A DNA stretch of 64,000 nt from an uncultured Pantoea sp. (GCA_913775175.1 CAJYKU010000019.1:248001-312000), one strand, 5' to 3'. Shown: positions 33,191 to 40,217, numbered from the stretch's first letter. The notes: generated from the letters alone by a model not told the origin. Translations and numbers: made by a program.

Positions 33191-34003
33191 TTAGATTTTT
33201 GAGCTAAAATTCTCATACTCACTTAGTATGCTCATGACTTCAAAGCATATTTCACTATCCAGCAGGATGTAATTATTACCTTCAATGCAATCTATTTTTT
33301 GATTTACTAAAATATCAAGCAATCTTACTGCTTTCGTTAGTTTAAATTTTGGGATAGCTTCTGCACGCGTCAGTTTTCTCTTTCCGTTGGCTTTCGCTTT
33401 ATCCAGCTGCTGCCGGGCGATCTTTGACGCCTGCACACCGTGCTCACGTACCATTGCAACGGCCGTAGTTGCAGCCACCTCACCCGTTTTGAGCATTTCA
33501 ATCAGGCCATCGCCCACGGTAAGCAGTGCAAGGTGATGATCCACATCTGCCACTGAACGCTTAACTTTCTTCGCTATTTCTGCAGGCTCCCAGCCCTGAT
33601 TGATCATGCGCTGATAAGCGGCTGCTCGTTCCAGTGGCTCAAGCGCTCTGCCCTGGCTGCTGGTGACCATGAATGCGATACGATCTGCCTCATTACCGAC
33701 AAAGTCTTTACACTCCAGACGGATTTCATAACCAGCCTCTTTTGCCAGCTTTGCGCCGTGGTAACGATGATGCCCGTCAATAATCTTGATGCCATGCTCA
33801 GTGACCTGTACAGCAAGCGGCGGCACATGCTCACCGGCCATGAAAGCGTCACGGAATTCTTCAACATGTGCCTGGTCGATTTCCCGGATGTTGTAACCAG
33901 TTTCAACATACAGCTCATCAACACCCAGCAGATAGGTTTTGCGGGTGGTAATGTTGGTGTCGTTTCTGCCCTTGTTGTCGTAAATTTTCGCTAAGTTAGT
34001 CAT
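33191..34003 (-). CDS. ParB/Srx-fold DNA-binding protein
   Basis: The 270 residues start from MTNLAKIYDNKG. The ParB N-terminal domain is clear: YNIREIDQAHVEEFRDAF, PPLAVQVTEHGIKIIDGHHRYHGAKLAKEAG (DGHHR motif, about 70-90). A helix-turn-helix region then follows (EPAEIAKKVKRSVADVDHHLALL). ParB-fold proteins in lambdoid prophages lie beside replication genes and are mostly uncharacterised. Plasmid-like partition is unlikely without a ParA partner. Its ATG overlaps the stop of a 40-codon gene, supporting this start. Confidence 0.85.
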   Translation of the reverse strand: MTNLAKIYDNKGRNDTNITTRKTYLLGVDELYVETGYNIREIDQAHVEEFRDAFMAGEHVPPLAVQVTEHGIKIIDGHHRYHGAKLAKEAGYEIRLECKDFVGNEADRIAFMVTSSQGRALEPLERAAAYQRMINQGWEPAEIAKKVKRSVADVDHHLALLTVGDGLIEMLKTGEVAATTAVAMVREHGVQASKIARQQLDKAKANGKRKLTRAEAIPKFKLTKAVRLLDILVNQKIDCIEGNNYILLDSEICFEVMSILSEYENFSSKI

Positions 34004-34122
34004 TTCGTTGCCAGCTCCCATGCCAGGACAATAATCAGTGTTGTAATCATCAGTGCTGCTACCCGTGCGCCACGGTAGAAATCTTCGTTACGCCAGTAAT
34101 GGCGCTGTATGGCCTCTCTCAT
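34000..34122 (-). CDS. 40-residue single-pass membrane peptide in the replication module
   Basis: This short frame (MREAIQRHYWRNEDFYRGAR, then a hydrophobic helix ending in WELATK) overlaps both neighbours by ATGA: its start overlaps the PerC-like stop and its stop overlaps the ParB-like start. Two perfect stop-start overlaps make a real gene likely despite its size. It has a basic N-terminus and one membrane segment (about residues 21-34). Function unknown. Confidence 0.72.
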   Translation of the reverse strand: MREAIQRHYWRNEDFYRGARVAALMITTLIIVLAWELATK

Positions 34123-34532
34123 GGCGACTTCTTACCTTTCTGCGGGAAATCAGGCAGCGCCTTAGGAGCCAGCCGGTTACCGTTCTCTATGCAGCGGCGG
34201 CGGCAGATAACCGCTTTCTGGCGCAGTCCGGGGCGTGTTGTCGAGTCGTGAGCTTCCAGCCAGACACGTGCAGCCCGATACCACATGTTGCGATCCTGCA
34301 AGTCGATGGCTTTATCACACAGGGTCGCATACCTCTTATCGTTGTCTCCAACCGGTTCAGCCGGGTAATAGCAGGCCTCGGCGTCATACCAGACATCTCC
34401 GGTGGCAGTCATAGCGTGCAGTGCAGCTTTAACCGTGCTGACAGAACGCCCGATAGACACAGCTATCTGGCCTGGCTTCTTTCCTGAAGAGATCATCAGG
34501 TATGACAGAATTAAAGATTCAGTTTTCATCAT
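34119..34532 (-). CDS. PerC-family transcriptional regulator-like protein
   Basis: The 137 residues have an N-terminal winged-helix-like segment (LILSYLMISSGKKPGQIAVSIGRSVSTVKAALHAM) and a C-terminal PerC-type domain (AIDLQDRNMWYRAARVWLEAHD... RRRCIENG). PerC family proteins are regulators in pathogenic E. coli, and phage copies occur near replication genes in place of P. It may control host or phage genes, and the target is unknown. The start overlaps the O-like stop (ATGA). Confidence 0.8.
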   Translation of the reverse strand: MMKTESLILSYLMISSGKKPGQIAVSIGRSVSTVKAALHAMTATGDVWYDAEACYYPAEPVGDNDKRYATLCDKAIDLQDRNMWYRAARVWLEAHDSTTRPGLRQKAVICRRRCIENGNRLAPKALPDFPQKGKKSP

Positions 34533-35410
34533 TCACCCCTGAAGCCAGCTGGAATATCGTAATTAGCGCTGGGCATGTGCATAACATCGCGCTGCCATTT
34601 GCCATTCACGCACGGTGGACGGCCTGACTTTTCCCACTTCGTTGCTGACTGGAGATAACCAGGAAAATTTTTAGGGATGAACAGTGTTGCCGGACGCAGA
34701 TACTGCGCCTGCTCCGTGTTTTGCCAGTGCACGTTTTTATAATCGACCACCAGCATTAACTCGCTGGCCTCATAACCCTCGTTCAGGCGGGCACGTATGT
34801 TTTCCAGTGACGATTTACAAACCTGGAATTTAGCGCCAGTAGTTTTGTTCAGATGGTTTAACACCAGCCTGGCCTGATCAGAGATTTCAGCATCCCGGTC
34901 GGGTTGCGCAGCAACCTGACAAGAATTACCTGTCGTAATCTCTGTAGTAATCTCTGTTGTATTCTCTGTAAGAGAGGGACAAGTTGACCCGTTGGATCGG
35001 GACAGGCTGTCCTCCTCCAGTGGGACAATGTGTCCTTTTCGAGAAGGACAAGATGTCCCTTTCGATGGGGTCAAATTGTCCTCATCGAATAACAGTGGGC
35101 TGCGATGGTTAATCGCGTAATAATTTGTCCGGTCATGTTGCGATTTTTTTAACTGCTCAACATAAATAAGGCCGTGCTCCCTCAGTGAAGAAAGCGCTCT
35201 TTTAACTGTTTTTTCTGACCAGAATGGAAATTGCTGTGTCCACTCTTCAATAGTGTTGTAAACCCAGCGGCGACCATCATGATCAACGCCAGAAGTCGTG
35301 TCTTCCAGCCAATAGCAAATCTGCTGAAGAACAATAGCTTCGTTAAGACCAATACGGCTCGCAAGAACGGGACTGATCACAAGAGGTTTAACTTTAAGTA
35401 ACAGGCTCAC
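34529..35410 (-). CDS. Phage replication initiator (O-like)
   Basis: The 293 residues have an N-terminal winged helix region (LNEAIVLQQICYWLEDTTSG... FWSEKTVKRALSSLREHGLI), an interdomain linker and a conserved phage C-terminal domain (LNHLNKTTGAKFQVCKSSLENIRARL... YLRPATLFIPKNFPGYL). The linker region (about residues 105-160) is encoded by five 23-bp iterons plus a short 12-bp repeat giving ITTE units. An initiator that carries its own origin iterons mirrors lambda O. No separate helicase loader is evident next to it. Confidence 0.85.
   Translation of the reverse strand: MSLLLKVKPLVISPVLASRIGLNEAIVLQQICYWLEDTTSGVDHDGRRWVYNTIEEWTQQFPFWSEKTVKRALSSLREHGLIYVEQLKKSQHDRTNYYAINHRSPLLFDEDNLTPSKGTSCPSRKGHIVPLEEDSLSRSNGSTCPSLTENTTEITTEITTGNSCQVAAQPDRDAEISDQARLVLNHLNKTTGAKFQVCKSSLENIRARLNEGYEASELMLVVDYKNVHWQNTEQAQYLRPATLFIPKNFPGYLQSATKWEKSGRPPCVNGKWQRDVMHMPSANYDIPAGFRGE
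34976..35090 (-). repeat. Five tandem 23-bp iterons, predicted phage replication origin
   Basis: Units start at 34976, 34999, 35022, 35045 and 35068. Each opens with a dyad close to GGGACA-N3-TGTCCC, followed by about 8 less conserved bases. The period of 23 is not a multiple of three, so the repeat is selected as DNA rather than as protein. It lies inside the O-like gene as lambda iterons do. Directly beside it, about 34930-34975, are three 12-bp copies of a GTAATCTCTGTA-like repeat. Confidence 0.85.
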
Positions 35411-35589
35411 AGGTCAATCCTCCTGAACTTACGCCCCCATATTTCACGAGGAACTGCACATTCGTGGGGGTAATCAGGACGCATGAAAATAACGCGCTGG
35501 TTAACTACGTCTACACCCACGGTTTCAACCACGACGCCATTTGGTGCCTGATAGCGTGCTTTCCACGGTTTAATAACTTCGTTTTCCAT
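35407..35589 (-). CDS. Small unknown early phage protein
   Basis: The 60 residues (MENEVIKPWKARYQAPNG... VVNQRVIFMRPDYPHECAVP) lie between two overlapping neighbours: the stop overlaps the O-like start (ATGA) and the start overlaps the upstream stop by one base. A small beta-rich fold is suggested. Related short proteins are common ahead of O in lambdoid prophages, without known function. Confidence 0.7.
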   Translation of the reverse strand: MENEVIKPWKARYQAPNGVVVETVGVDVVNQRVIFMRPDYPHECAVPREIWGRKFRRIDL

Positions 35590-35777
35590 CAGAGCACCGC
35601 CTTTTCCGCAGGACGTGAATAAAAGTCAGCCCATGCTTTTTGAACTACCCGCCGATCAGTTAACTGGTAGTTGTTGGCACCACCAGCTGCGGGTAATATT
35701 TGTTCATAGACAAGGACGCCTGCTGTAACACGGCAACGGAATTGCTCTTGAGCTGATTTCTGTCTTACAATGCTCAT
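35589..35777 (-). CDS. Small unknown early phage protein
   Basis: The 62 residues start from MSIVRQKSAQEQFRCRV. I reject an upstream in-frame codon because the GTGTGGAGA motif acts as SD for this ATG (10-base spacing). It is basic at the N-terminus, with RRVVQKAWADFYSRPAEKAVL at the end. No family recognised. It is coupled to the next small gene. Confidence 0.65.
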   Translation of the reverse strand: MSIVRQKSAQEQFRCRVTAGVLVYEQILPAAGGANNYQLTDRRVVQKAWADFYSRPAEKAVL

Positions 35778-35864
35778 GCGAATGAATCTCCACACACTGA
35801 TTTGATCGCACCGAACGCCGTGGGCTGCAATCCTGCGGCGTTCACCCTTTTAAATCCTGCCATT

Positions 35865-36398
35865 TCACATCTCCGATATATCAAGCTGTACTCCCGGTAC
35901 ATCTGTTTTTCTGTTAGCCATAAACAGGTCAACGTTATGTTCTGTAACGCCTACGCCGTACAGCGCCAGAAAACCAAGAAATCCATGTACCTGATGGCGC
36001 ATCTTTTTCTGAAATAATCGCGATAACGTTTTCAGCTCGACACGATCTATGACGCCATCAGCAACAGCCTGAACTTTTGCAATGGCCAGTTCACCAGCAG
36101 CCGCTTTTGACTGCATTTCAATGTCATATAAATCAACCTTGTCGACCGATGAGACCGAAGCTATATCCACCAGCGTCAGCCCCTGACGAGACGCAAAATA
36201 ATCAGCCAGTAAATGCGTACCGCTGATATCTTCCATACGCATCAGATCATCAACGGTAAAAAACAGGCTGTTGCACTTGCGGTGCAGGCGGTTGTTGAAC
36301 TGGTCTATCGTCATACCCAAATCTGCAGCCATGCCGTGTCTGCTGAGAGGGTGCGCTTTACACATCTGAGATACTGCTTCGCATAAAGTGGCTACCAT
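35865..36398 (-). CDS. YmfL/CII-family regulatory protein
   Basis: The 177 residues start from MVATLCEAVSQMCKAHPLSR. I choose this ATG, 20 bases past the cro stop, because SD GAGGAAA lies 8 bases before it. The longer frame runs back into cro. A helix-turn-helix (HGMAADLGMTIDQFNNRLHRK) is followed by LTLVDIASVSSVDKVDLYDIEMQ. The family occupies the cII position in e14-like prophages and is thought to regulate early genes. Position right after cro fits. Confidence 0.78.
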   Translation of the reverse strand: MVATLCEAVSQMCKAHPLSRHGMAADLGMTIDQFNNRLHRKCNSLFFTVDDLMRMEDISGTHLLADYFASRQGLTLVDIASVSSVDKVDLYDIEMQSKAAAGELAIAKVQAVADGVIDRVELKTLSRLFQKKMRHQVHGFLGFLALYGVGVTEHNVDLFMANRKTDVPGVQLDISEM

Positions 36399-36417
36399 TC
36401 TGGCTTTCCTCAGGTAG

Positions 36418-36660
36418 TTATCGCTGAGCGCGATTTTGTTTATGATCCGACATACCATCTGACGGACCAGGATAAAGGTCTGGCCTGAGCTCATGAGGCG
36501 TAACACCGGTGATCTGGAAGATGCTGATAACCCGAGCTGCAGGCACCTGTCCTTCAGAGCGACTTTGCCAGTAACTAACTGTCATCGGCGAAACGCCCAG
36601 TTTTAACGCCAAAGCCCTCGCGGACCCTGCCGCTTTGATGGCTTTGCTTAGTGCTTTCAT
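36418..36660 (-). CDS. Cro-like repressor (YdaS family HTH)
   Basis: The 80 residues have a YdaS/Cro-type helix-turn-helix (ALSKAIKAAGSARALALKLGVSPMTVSYWQSR, about 3-34), then VISIFQITGVTPHELRPDLYP typical of the family. It is the first gene from pR, divergent from the CI gene, so it should act as the Cro that binds the shared operators. In some prophages YdaS works with YdaT as an antitoxin pair, but no YdaT partner is seen here. Confidence 0.88.
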   Translation of the reverse strand: MKALSKAIKAAGSARALALKLGVSPMTVSYWQSRSEGQVPAARVISIFQITGVTPHELRPDLYPGPSDGMSDHKQNRAQR

Positions 36661-36690
36661 CGTTTATCTCCGGGTAAATGCGATAACTGG

Positions 36691-36719
36691 ATTAAACAAT
36701 AAGTTTATACTCAAGTCAA
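36691..36719 (-). promoter_or_regulatory. Predicted pR promoter (cro operon)
   Basis: On the minus strand TTGACT (36719-36714), a 17-base spacer, and TTTAAT (36696-36691) lie 31 bases before cro. An operator dyad covers the spacer/-10 edge, so repressor binding would block it. The layout is the same as pL on the other side of CI. Confidence 0.82.
36693..36707. promoter_or_regulatory. Immunity operator 1 (TAAAC-N5-GTTTA)
   Basis: TAAACAATAAGTTTA is a perfect 5+5 dyad with 5-base spacer, overlapping the pR -10. The same dyad recurs three times around CI. Confidence 0.82.
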
Positions 36720-36740
36720 CTTTTGGTTTATGGAAAGATA

Positions 36741-36755
36741 TAAACATTCCGTTTA
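36741..36755. promoter_or_regulatory. Immunity operator 2 (TAAAC-N5-GTTTA)
   Basis: TAAACATTCCGTTTA is a second perfect dyad, 48 bases from operator 1 and just ahead of the CI gene. It overlaps the probable weak CI promoter (around TTTACT at 36752-36757). An extra imperfect dyad GTTTAT-N8-ATAAAC lies at its left side. Confidence 0.8.
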
Positions 36756-36782
36756 CTATGTGCGGGAGTTAATAACTACGCG

Positions 36783-37466
36783 ATGATGCATATGAGCAAG
36801 GCAAGCAGGCCGGATGAACTGATCAAGCTGGCAGGACTGAGCAAAGCAGAACTCGCCCGAATAGCGGGTGTTTCACCTCAGGCTGTCAATAACTGGTTCA
36901 AACGCGGTGAGATAGGAAAAGATTCAGCCATCAAAATATCTGCCCATACGGGTATTTCCTTGTCGTGGCTTCTTGGCGAAGATGACGCAGTTGCTGTTCC
37001 ACAGCCACAATTACAAGATGCCAAACCAGAAGTTGAAGTTGTAGGCCACGTCAGGGATGGATTGATACCCGTAATCGGGGATGCTGTATTAGGTATGGAT
37101 GGTCTGATCGACATGATGGAGTTTCACGCTGGCTGGCTGAGAATTTTCAGCGACGATAAGCAGGCTTATGGTGTGCGCGTTCGGGGCGATAGTATGTGGC
37201 CCCGCATTCAGTCTGGTGAGTTTGTACTGATTGAGCCTAATACCAAAATAGCACCAGGCGATGAAGTCTTTATCAGGACAAGAGACGGTCACAATATGAT
37301 TAAGATCATGACCTTTAATCGTTCAGGTGATTACCAGTTTAACAGTGTCAACAATGACCATAAGCCCATTACCATGCGTATGGACCAGATAGACAAAATC
37401 CACTTTGTCTCAGGCATTATCAAAGCACCGCGCTTTATCTCAGCTGACGACGTTGCTAAAGACTGA
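36783..37466 (+). CDS. CI-type repressor with HTH and S24 peptidase-like domains
   Basis: This prophage repressor of about 224-227 residues (three close ATG codons) has an XRE helix-turn-helix at about 20-50 (LSKAELARIAGVSPQAVNNWFKR) and an S24 LexA-like C-terminal domain with the Ser in RGDSMWPRI and Lys in HNMIKIMTF. Lambda CI is cut at Ala-Gly 37 residues before the Ser; here that position reads Gly-Asp and no Ala-Gly lies in the linker. Self-cleavage may therefore be absent or moved. It is the main maintenance gene of the lysogen and is followed by a strong terminator. Confidence 0.92.
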   Translation: MMHMSKASRPDELIKLAGLSKAELARIAGVSPQAVNNWFKRGEIGKDSAIKISAHTGISLSWLLGEDDAVAVPQPQLQDAKPEVEVVGHVRDGLIPVIGDAVLGMDGLIDMMEFHAGWLRIFSDDKQAYGVRVRGDSMWPRIQSGEFVLIEPNTKIAPGDEVFIRTRDGHNMIKIMTFNRSGDYQFNSVNNDHKPITMRMDQIDKIHFVSGIIKAPRFISADDVAKD

Positions 37467-37482
37467 TCTCCACTAATCACAG

Positions 37483-37508
37483 AACCGGCATATGCCGGTT
37501 TTTTTTTG
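37483..37508 (+). terminator. Terminator of the CI gene
   Basis: AACCGGC(AT)GCCGGTT followed by seven or more T, 17 bases after the CI stop. Confidence 0.88.
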
Positions 37509-37531
37509 CCTTTTCAAAACCTGCCAAAGCA

Positions 37532-37546
37532 TAAACTAAAAATTTA
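37532..37546. promoter_or_regulatory. Immunity operator 3 (one mismatch)
   Basis: TAAACTAAAAATTTA matches the operator dyad except one base (A for G in the right half). It is upstream of the pL -35. Confidence 0.65.
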
Positions 37547-37557
37547 TAAACTTAAGG

Positions 37558-37586
37558 TTGACGGCGTTATAAACATATAGTTTAAT
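37558..37586 (+). promoter_or_regulatory. Predicted pL promoter
   Basis: TTGACG (37558-37563), 17 bases, TTTAAT (37581-37586): the same spacing and -10 as pR. It drives the rightward early unit that holds small genes, the folded RNA element, the DUF4224 gene and the integrase. Confidence 0.85.
37570..37584. promoter_or_regulatory. Immunity operator 4 (TAAAC-N5-GTTTA)
   Basis: TAAACATATAGTTTA is a perfect dyad between the -35 and -10 of pL, so CI or Cro bound here would occlude the promoter. Confidence 0.83.
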
Positions 37587-37616
37587 CAGCTCATCAGCCA
37601 AGTTTAGGTTACAGCC

Positions 37617-37772
37617 ATGCACATGATGAAACAGATGTCGCATACCCGAATTGAGGACTTAATCACGTTCCTGCGTCTGTTTCCGGGTGCTGACCTGATT
37701 TGTGATGCAGACAGTGGTGTGATGAAAGTTGAGCTTAATGATACCCCGACTCAATACATACCCGCTTTCTGA
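37617..37772 (+). CDS. 51-residue early protein, first frame after pL
   Basis: This short frame starts MHMMKQMSHTRIEDLITFLR and continues with LFPGADLICDADSGVMKVEL. It is the first open frame after pL, where lambda has N. It is not Arg-rich, so it does not look like an N antiterminator. The pattern of helix, then GAD-xxxDxxSG beta turn, looks like a real small domain. No SD is strong (CAGCC before ATG), and three Met lie close together. Function unknown. Confidence 0.55.
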   Translation: MHMMKQMSHTRIEDLITFLRLFPGADLICDADSGVMKVELNDTPTQYIPAF

Positions 37773-37794
37773 AAGTCAGCTTGGGCAATTTTTT

Positions 37795-37922
37795 GCAACG
37801 GTGAGAGCATTGACGAGCAAGGCATAACGTCGGGTTCAACTCCTGGCTCCGCTACACAGTAGCGGCGATGTGCAAAGAAAAGGTTCGTTCAATTCGGACA
37901 CCGGCAATGCTCTCACCGTTGT
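37795..37922 (+). ncRNA. Candidate structured RNA bounded by a 17-bp perfect inverted repeat
   Basis: CAACGGTGAGAGCATTG (37796-37812) is exactly inverted as CAATGCTCTCACCGTTG (37905-37921), with G-U pairs extending it. The 92-base interior folds further: CCGCTAC(ACA)GTAGCGG at 37849-37865 is a perfect 7-bp hairpin, and GGTTC/GACACC near 37882-37902 can form another. No meaningful open frame fills it. It would be transcribed from pL in the early operon. A multi-branched regulatory RNA, an antitermination (nut/put-like) leader or a Cro/CI-decision RNA are options. A DNA-level role in replication or transposition (MITE-like) is the main alternative. Confidence 0.6.
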
Positions 37923-38180
37923 GATGAATGCGGCTCAGCGCTCGCGGCAAACTGACTCATTCGTTTAGTGCGATGCGATAAGTCTAAAACAGTGCCGCTC
38001 TGATATTTGTCAGTTTAACCAGAGCACCGGGAGGCACCCGGCATCACAAATTCTTTTTAGTGTGGAGAACTGGCTGTGGGTTAATGCAGTAGCTCACCAG
38101 CCTATTTAAATCAATTCCTGAGATTTTATTGCCATAACCGGCAAGGGATTCATTCAATCTGAATTTGTGTGGAGAATATT

Positions 38181-38342
38181 ATGAACTCGCCTTATGACCA
38201 TATCGTAGTGGGCATTATCACCCTGCCCTATAGCCATATCCTGAAAGGATGGTTAATGCCTGACGGCACTGTTATCAGCAATCCGATCAAGGCTCAGTAC
38301 GCAGCTGAGCGCCTCAATAACGCATCACGCACGGTTCACTGA
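38181..38342 (+). CDS. 53-residue early phage protein
   Basis: The frame MNSPYDHIVVGIITLPYSHI... followed by LMPDGTVISNPIKAQYAAERLNNA has an SD within GTGTGGAGA, 9 bases before the ATG. The segment MPDGTVISNP-KAQ-AAE-LN looks like a conserved small domain found in lambdoid early operons. Function unknown. It lies between the folded RNA element and the next small gene, 10 bases apart. Confidence 0.68.
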   Translation: MNSPYDHIVVGIITLPYSHILKGWLMPDGTVISNPIKAQYAAERLNNASRTVH

Positions 38343-38352
38343 GGCTACCAGC

Positions 38353-38538
38353 ATGCAAAAGAAATTATCCAATAAAGAGCTGGTAGCTGCAGGGCATGAA
38401 TTCGCTAAAACCCTCGGCAGTAATATGCCTCTGACAGAGATAGCAAAGCTGGTCAGTGAGCTGGCTACCCGTCTTGACGTAGCGCTGGTTGCAACAACTG
38501 TGGCCATAAAGCAGCGTGATGCGCTGGAGGGTAAGTAG
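38353..38538 (+). CDS. 61-residue early phage protein
   Basis: This helical small protein (MQKKLSNKELVAAGHEFAKTL... LTEIAKLVSELATRLDVALVATTVAIKQRDALEGK) is coupled to the next gene, whose ATG follows its TAG immediately. Comparable short helical proteins are frequent in the early left operon of lambdoid prophages. No function known. Confidence 0.68.
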   Translation: MQKKLSNKELVAAGHEFAKTLGSNMPLTEIAKLVSELATRLDVALVATTVAIKQRDALEGK

Positions 38539-38883
38539 ATGGCGATGTCATCCACAGAACGCAAAGCAGCGCAGCGGGCTCGTCAGGCAGCTGCCGGTGA
38601 AACCAAAATTGAACTGGTGCTGGATAATCAGGAGATTGCAATGCTGACTGATAACTGTGCCTCTCGCCGTCCAGGTCGTGAACCCTACGGCATGACTGAG
38701 TACATTGCGCTGTTAATCCGTCAGGACAATGCCAGGGTGCGCAGCCGGATTAAATTCCTGAGTAAACGCCAGTGTGAAAAGTGCGGTGATCAGTTGCCGA
38801 TGCAGGACTGCCCATGCAAAGGCGAGTCAGCCTGCTGGGTTCATCGCGGCTGGCACGAGACAAAATTAGTTATAGCATCGTGA
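38539..38883 (+). CDS. Early phage protein with RHH-like and zinc-finger-like parts
   Basis: The 114 residues have a basic N-terminus (STERKAAQRARQAAAGETKIELVLDNQEIAML), then a small helical part (YGMTEYIALLIRQDN) reminiscent of ribbon-helix-helix proteins. The C-terminus has a Cys cluster, CEKCGDQLPMQDCPC plus ACWVHRGWH, likely to bind zinc. DNA binding is likely. Regulator or nuclease-inhibitor roles cannot be separated. Confidence 0.68.
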   Translation: MAMSSTERKAAQRARQAAAGETKIELVLDNQEIAMLTDNCASRRPGREPYGMTEYIALLIRQDNARVRSRIKFLSKRQCEKCGDQLPMQDCPCKGESACWVHRGWHETKLVIAS

Positions 38884-38925
38884 CATGTCACAAATTGCTA
38901 ACCTGTTGCAGCGGGAGTGTGAAAT

Positions 38926-39153
38926 ATGAATCAGGTCAGTAACGAAATTATTTCTGATGATGAGATTGAGCAGTTAACAGGCTATAAGATTCCATCAAAG
39001 CAATGTCAGTGCCTGAAGGAAGCAGGGATTTTTTTTATGGTGCGTAGAGACGGAAGACCAAGAACTACCTGGCAACATTTCAATGATCCCCTTTCGACAC
39101 GCAGTAAGCAAAATCAGGATAATAACGAGCCGAACTTTGGAGCCCTTAATTGA
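38926..39153 (+). CDS. DUF4224 protein, excisionase-position partner of integrase
   Basis: The 75 residues begin MNQVSNEIISDDEIEQLTGYKIPSKQ and continue QCLKEAGIFFMVRRDGRPRTTWQHF, the DUF4224 pattern. The family lies directly before tyrosine integrases in many phages, in the xis position, and has an AlpA/Xis-like winged helix look. Its stop overlaps the integrase ATG by one base. An excisionase role is inference from position. Confidence 0.85.
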   Translation: MNQVSNEIISDDEIEQLTGYKIPSKQCQCLKEAGIFFMVRRDGRPRTTWQHFNDPLSTRSKQNQDNNEPNFGALN

Positions 39154-40172
39154 TGGCCCGCACCAGAAAAAATAAGGAAGATAGTTGGATGCCACCCCGT
39201 GTTTATCGGGGAAAGTCTGCCTATGAATTTCATCCAAAAAACGGTGGCGCTATGCGTCTTTGCGATCTCGATTGCCCTCAGTCAAAAGTATGGGCAGCCT
39301 ATGAAGCGTTAATCAATGAAACGCCTGACATACGAACCTATAAAGCATTAGCCGAGCGTTTTTTTAAATCGCCAGATTTTCATGAGTTAGCCGCTGAGAC
39401 GCAGAAAGATTACCGAAAGTATTCAGTTAAGGTTCTGAGCGTCTTTGGCGATATGCCATCAGATGCAATAAAGCCCGAGCATGTAAGAAAGTACATGGAT
39501 AAGCGGGGCTTAAAAAGTCGAACCCAGGCTAATCGTGAGAAAGCTTTTATGTCCCGGGTTTTTAGATGGGGTTTTGAACGAGGTCTGGTAAAGCAGAATC
39601 CAACTAAAGGCGTAAAGCAATTCAGGGAGAAAGCCCGTGATCGCTATGTCACTGATGCTGAATACTCCAGTTTATACAGTGTTGCTTCTGATATAGTAAA
39701 AATTGCTATGGAATTGGCCTATCTATGCTGCGCTCGACAGGCGGACATACTCGAGTTAAAGAAGAGCCAGATAGTCGACGAAGGTATTCTTATAAAACAA
39801 AGTAAAACTTCGGTATCTCAGATCAAGGGATGGTCATCCAGGCTTAATGAAGTGATTAGTCAGGCAGCTAATCTGCCCCTCAAGCCGGGTATGAGCAGCA
39901 TCTTTGTTATCCACCAGCCATCAGGGGCGAAATATACAAGAGATGGTTTCAATAGCCGCTGGCTTAAAACCAAGCAAGAAGCAAAAGCTGCTTTTCCTGA
40001 ACTGGATTTTGATTTCACTTTTCATGACCTGAAAGCCAAAGGAATCTCTGATCTTGAAGGTAACATTTATACCAAACAGGAAATTTCCGGGCATAAGGAC
40101 GTGAAGCAAACCGCACGCTACAACAGGAGGATCGTGGTTGTGCCGGTTGTCGGAGGTCAGAAAAAGGAGTGA
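39153..40172 (+). CDS. Prophage tyrosine integrase
   Basis: The 339 residues start from MARTRKNKEDSWMPP (ATG rather than an upstream in-frame TTG). N-terminal arm-binding and core-binding domains are followed by a catalytic domain with R in CCARQADILELK, a His-xx-Lys in FHDLKAKGISD, a His in EISGHKDVKQ and the nucleophile Tyr in TARYNRR. The second Arg of the usual HxxR reads Lys. It lies at the lambda int position for this prophage and ends 106 bases from the tRNA-Leu 3' end. No flanking att repeat could be confirmed. Confidence 0.92.
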   Translation: MARTRKNKEDSWMPPRVYRGKSAYEFHPKNGGAMRLCDLDCPQSKVWAAYEALINETPDIRTYKALAERFFKSPDFHELAAETQKDYRKYSVKVLSVFGDMPSDAIKPEHVRKYMDKRGLKSRTQANREKAFMSRVFRWGFERGLVKQNPTKGVKQFREKARDRYVTDAEYSSLYSVASDIVKIAMELAYLCCARQADILELKKSQIVDEGILIKQSKTSVSQIKGWSSRLNEVISQAANLPLKPGMSSIFVIHQPSGAKYTRDGFNSRWLKTKQEAKAAFPELDFDFTFHDLKAKGISDLEGNIYTKQEISGHKDVKQTARYNRRIVVVPVVGGQKKE

Positions 40173-40217
40173 TGTATTAGGAAAATATATTAGGAAACAG
40201 GTGGTATAAAACAAAAA

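Noticed and set aside
37796-37921. The 17-bp inverted repeat as the ends of an insertion sequence
   Set aside because: Only 92 bases lie between the arms, with no transposase and no convincing target duplication next to them. A folded RNA is the better reading.
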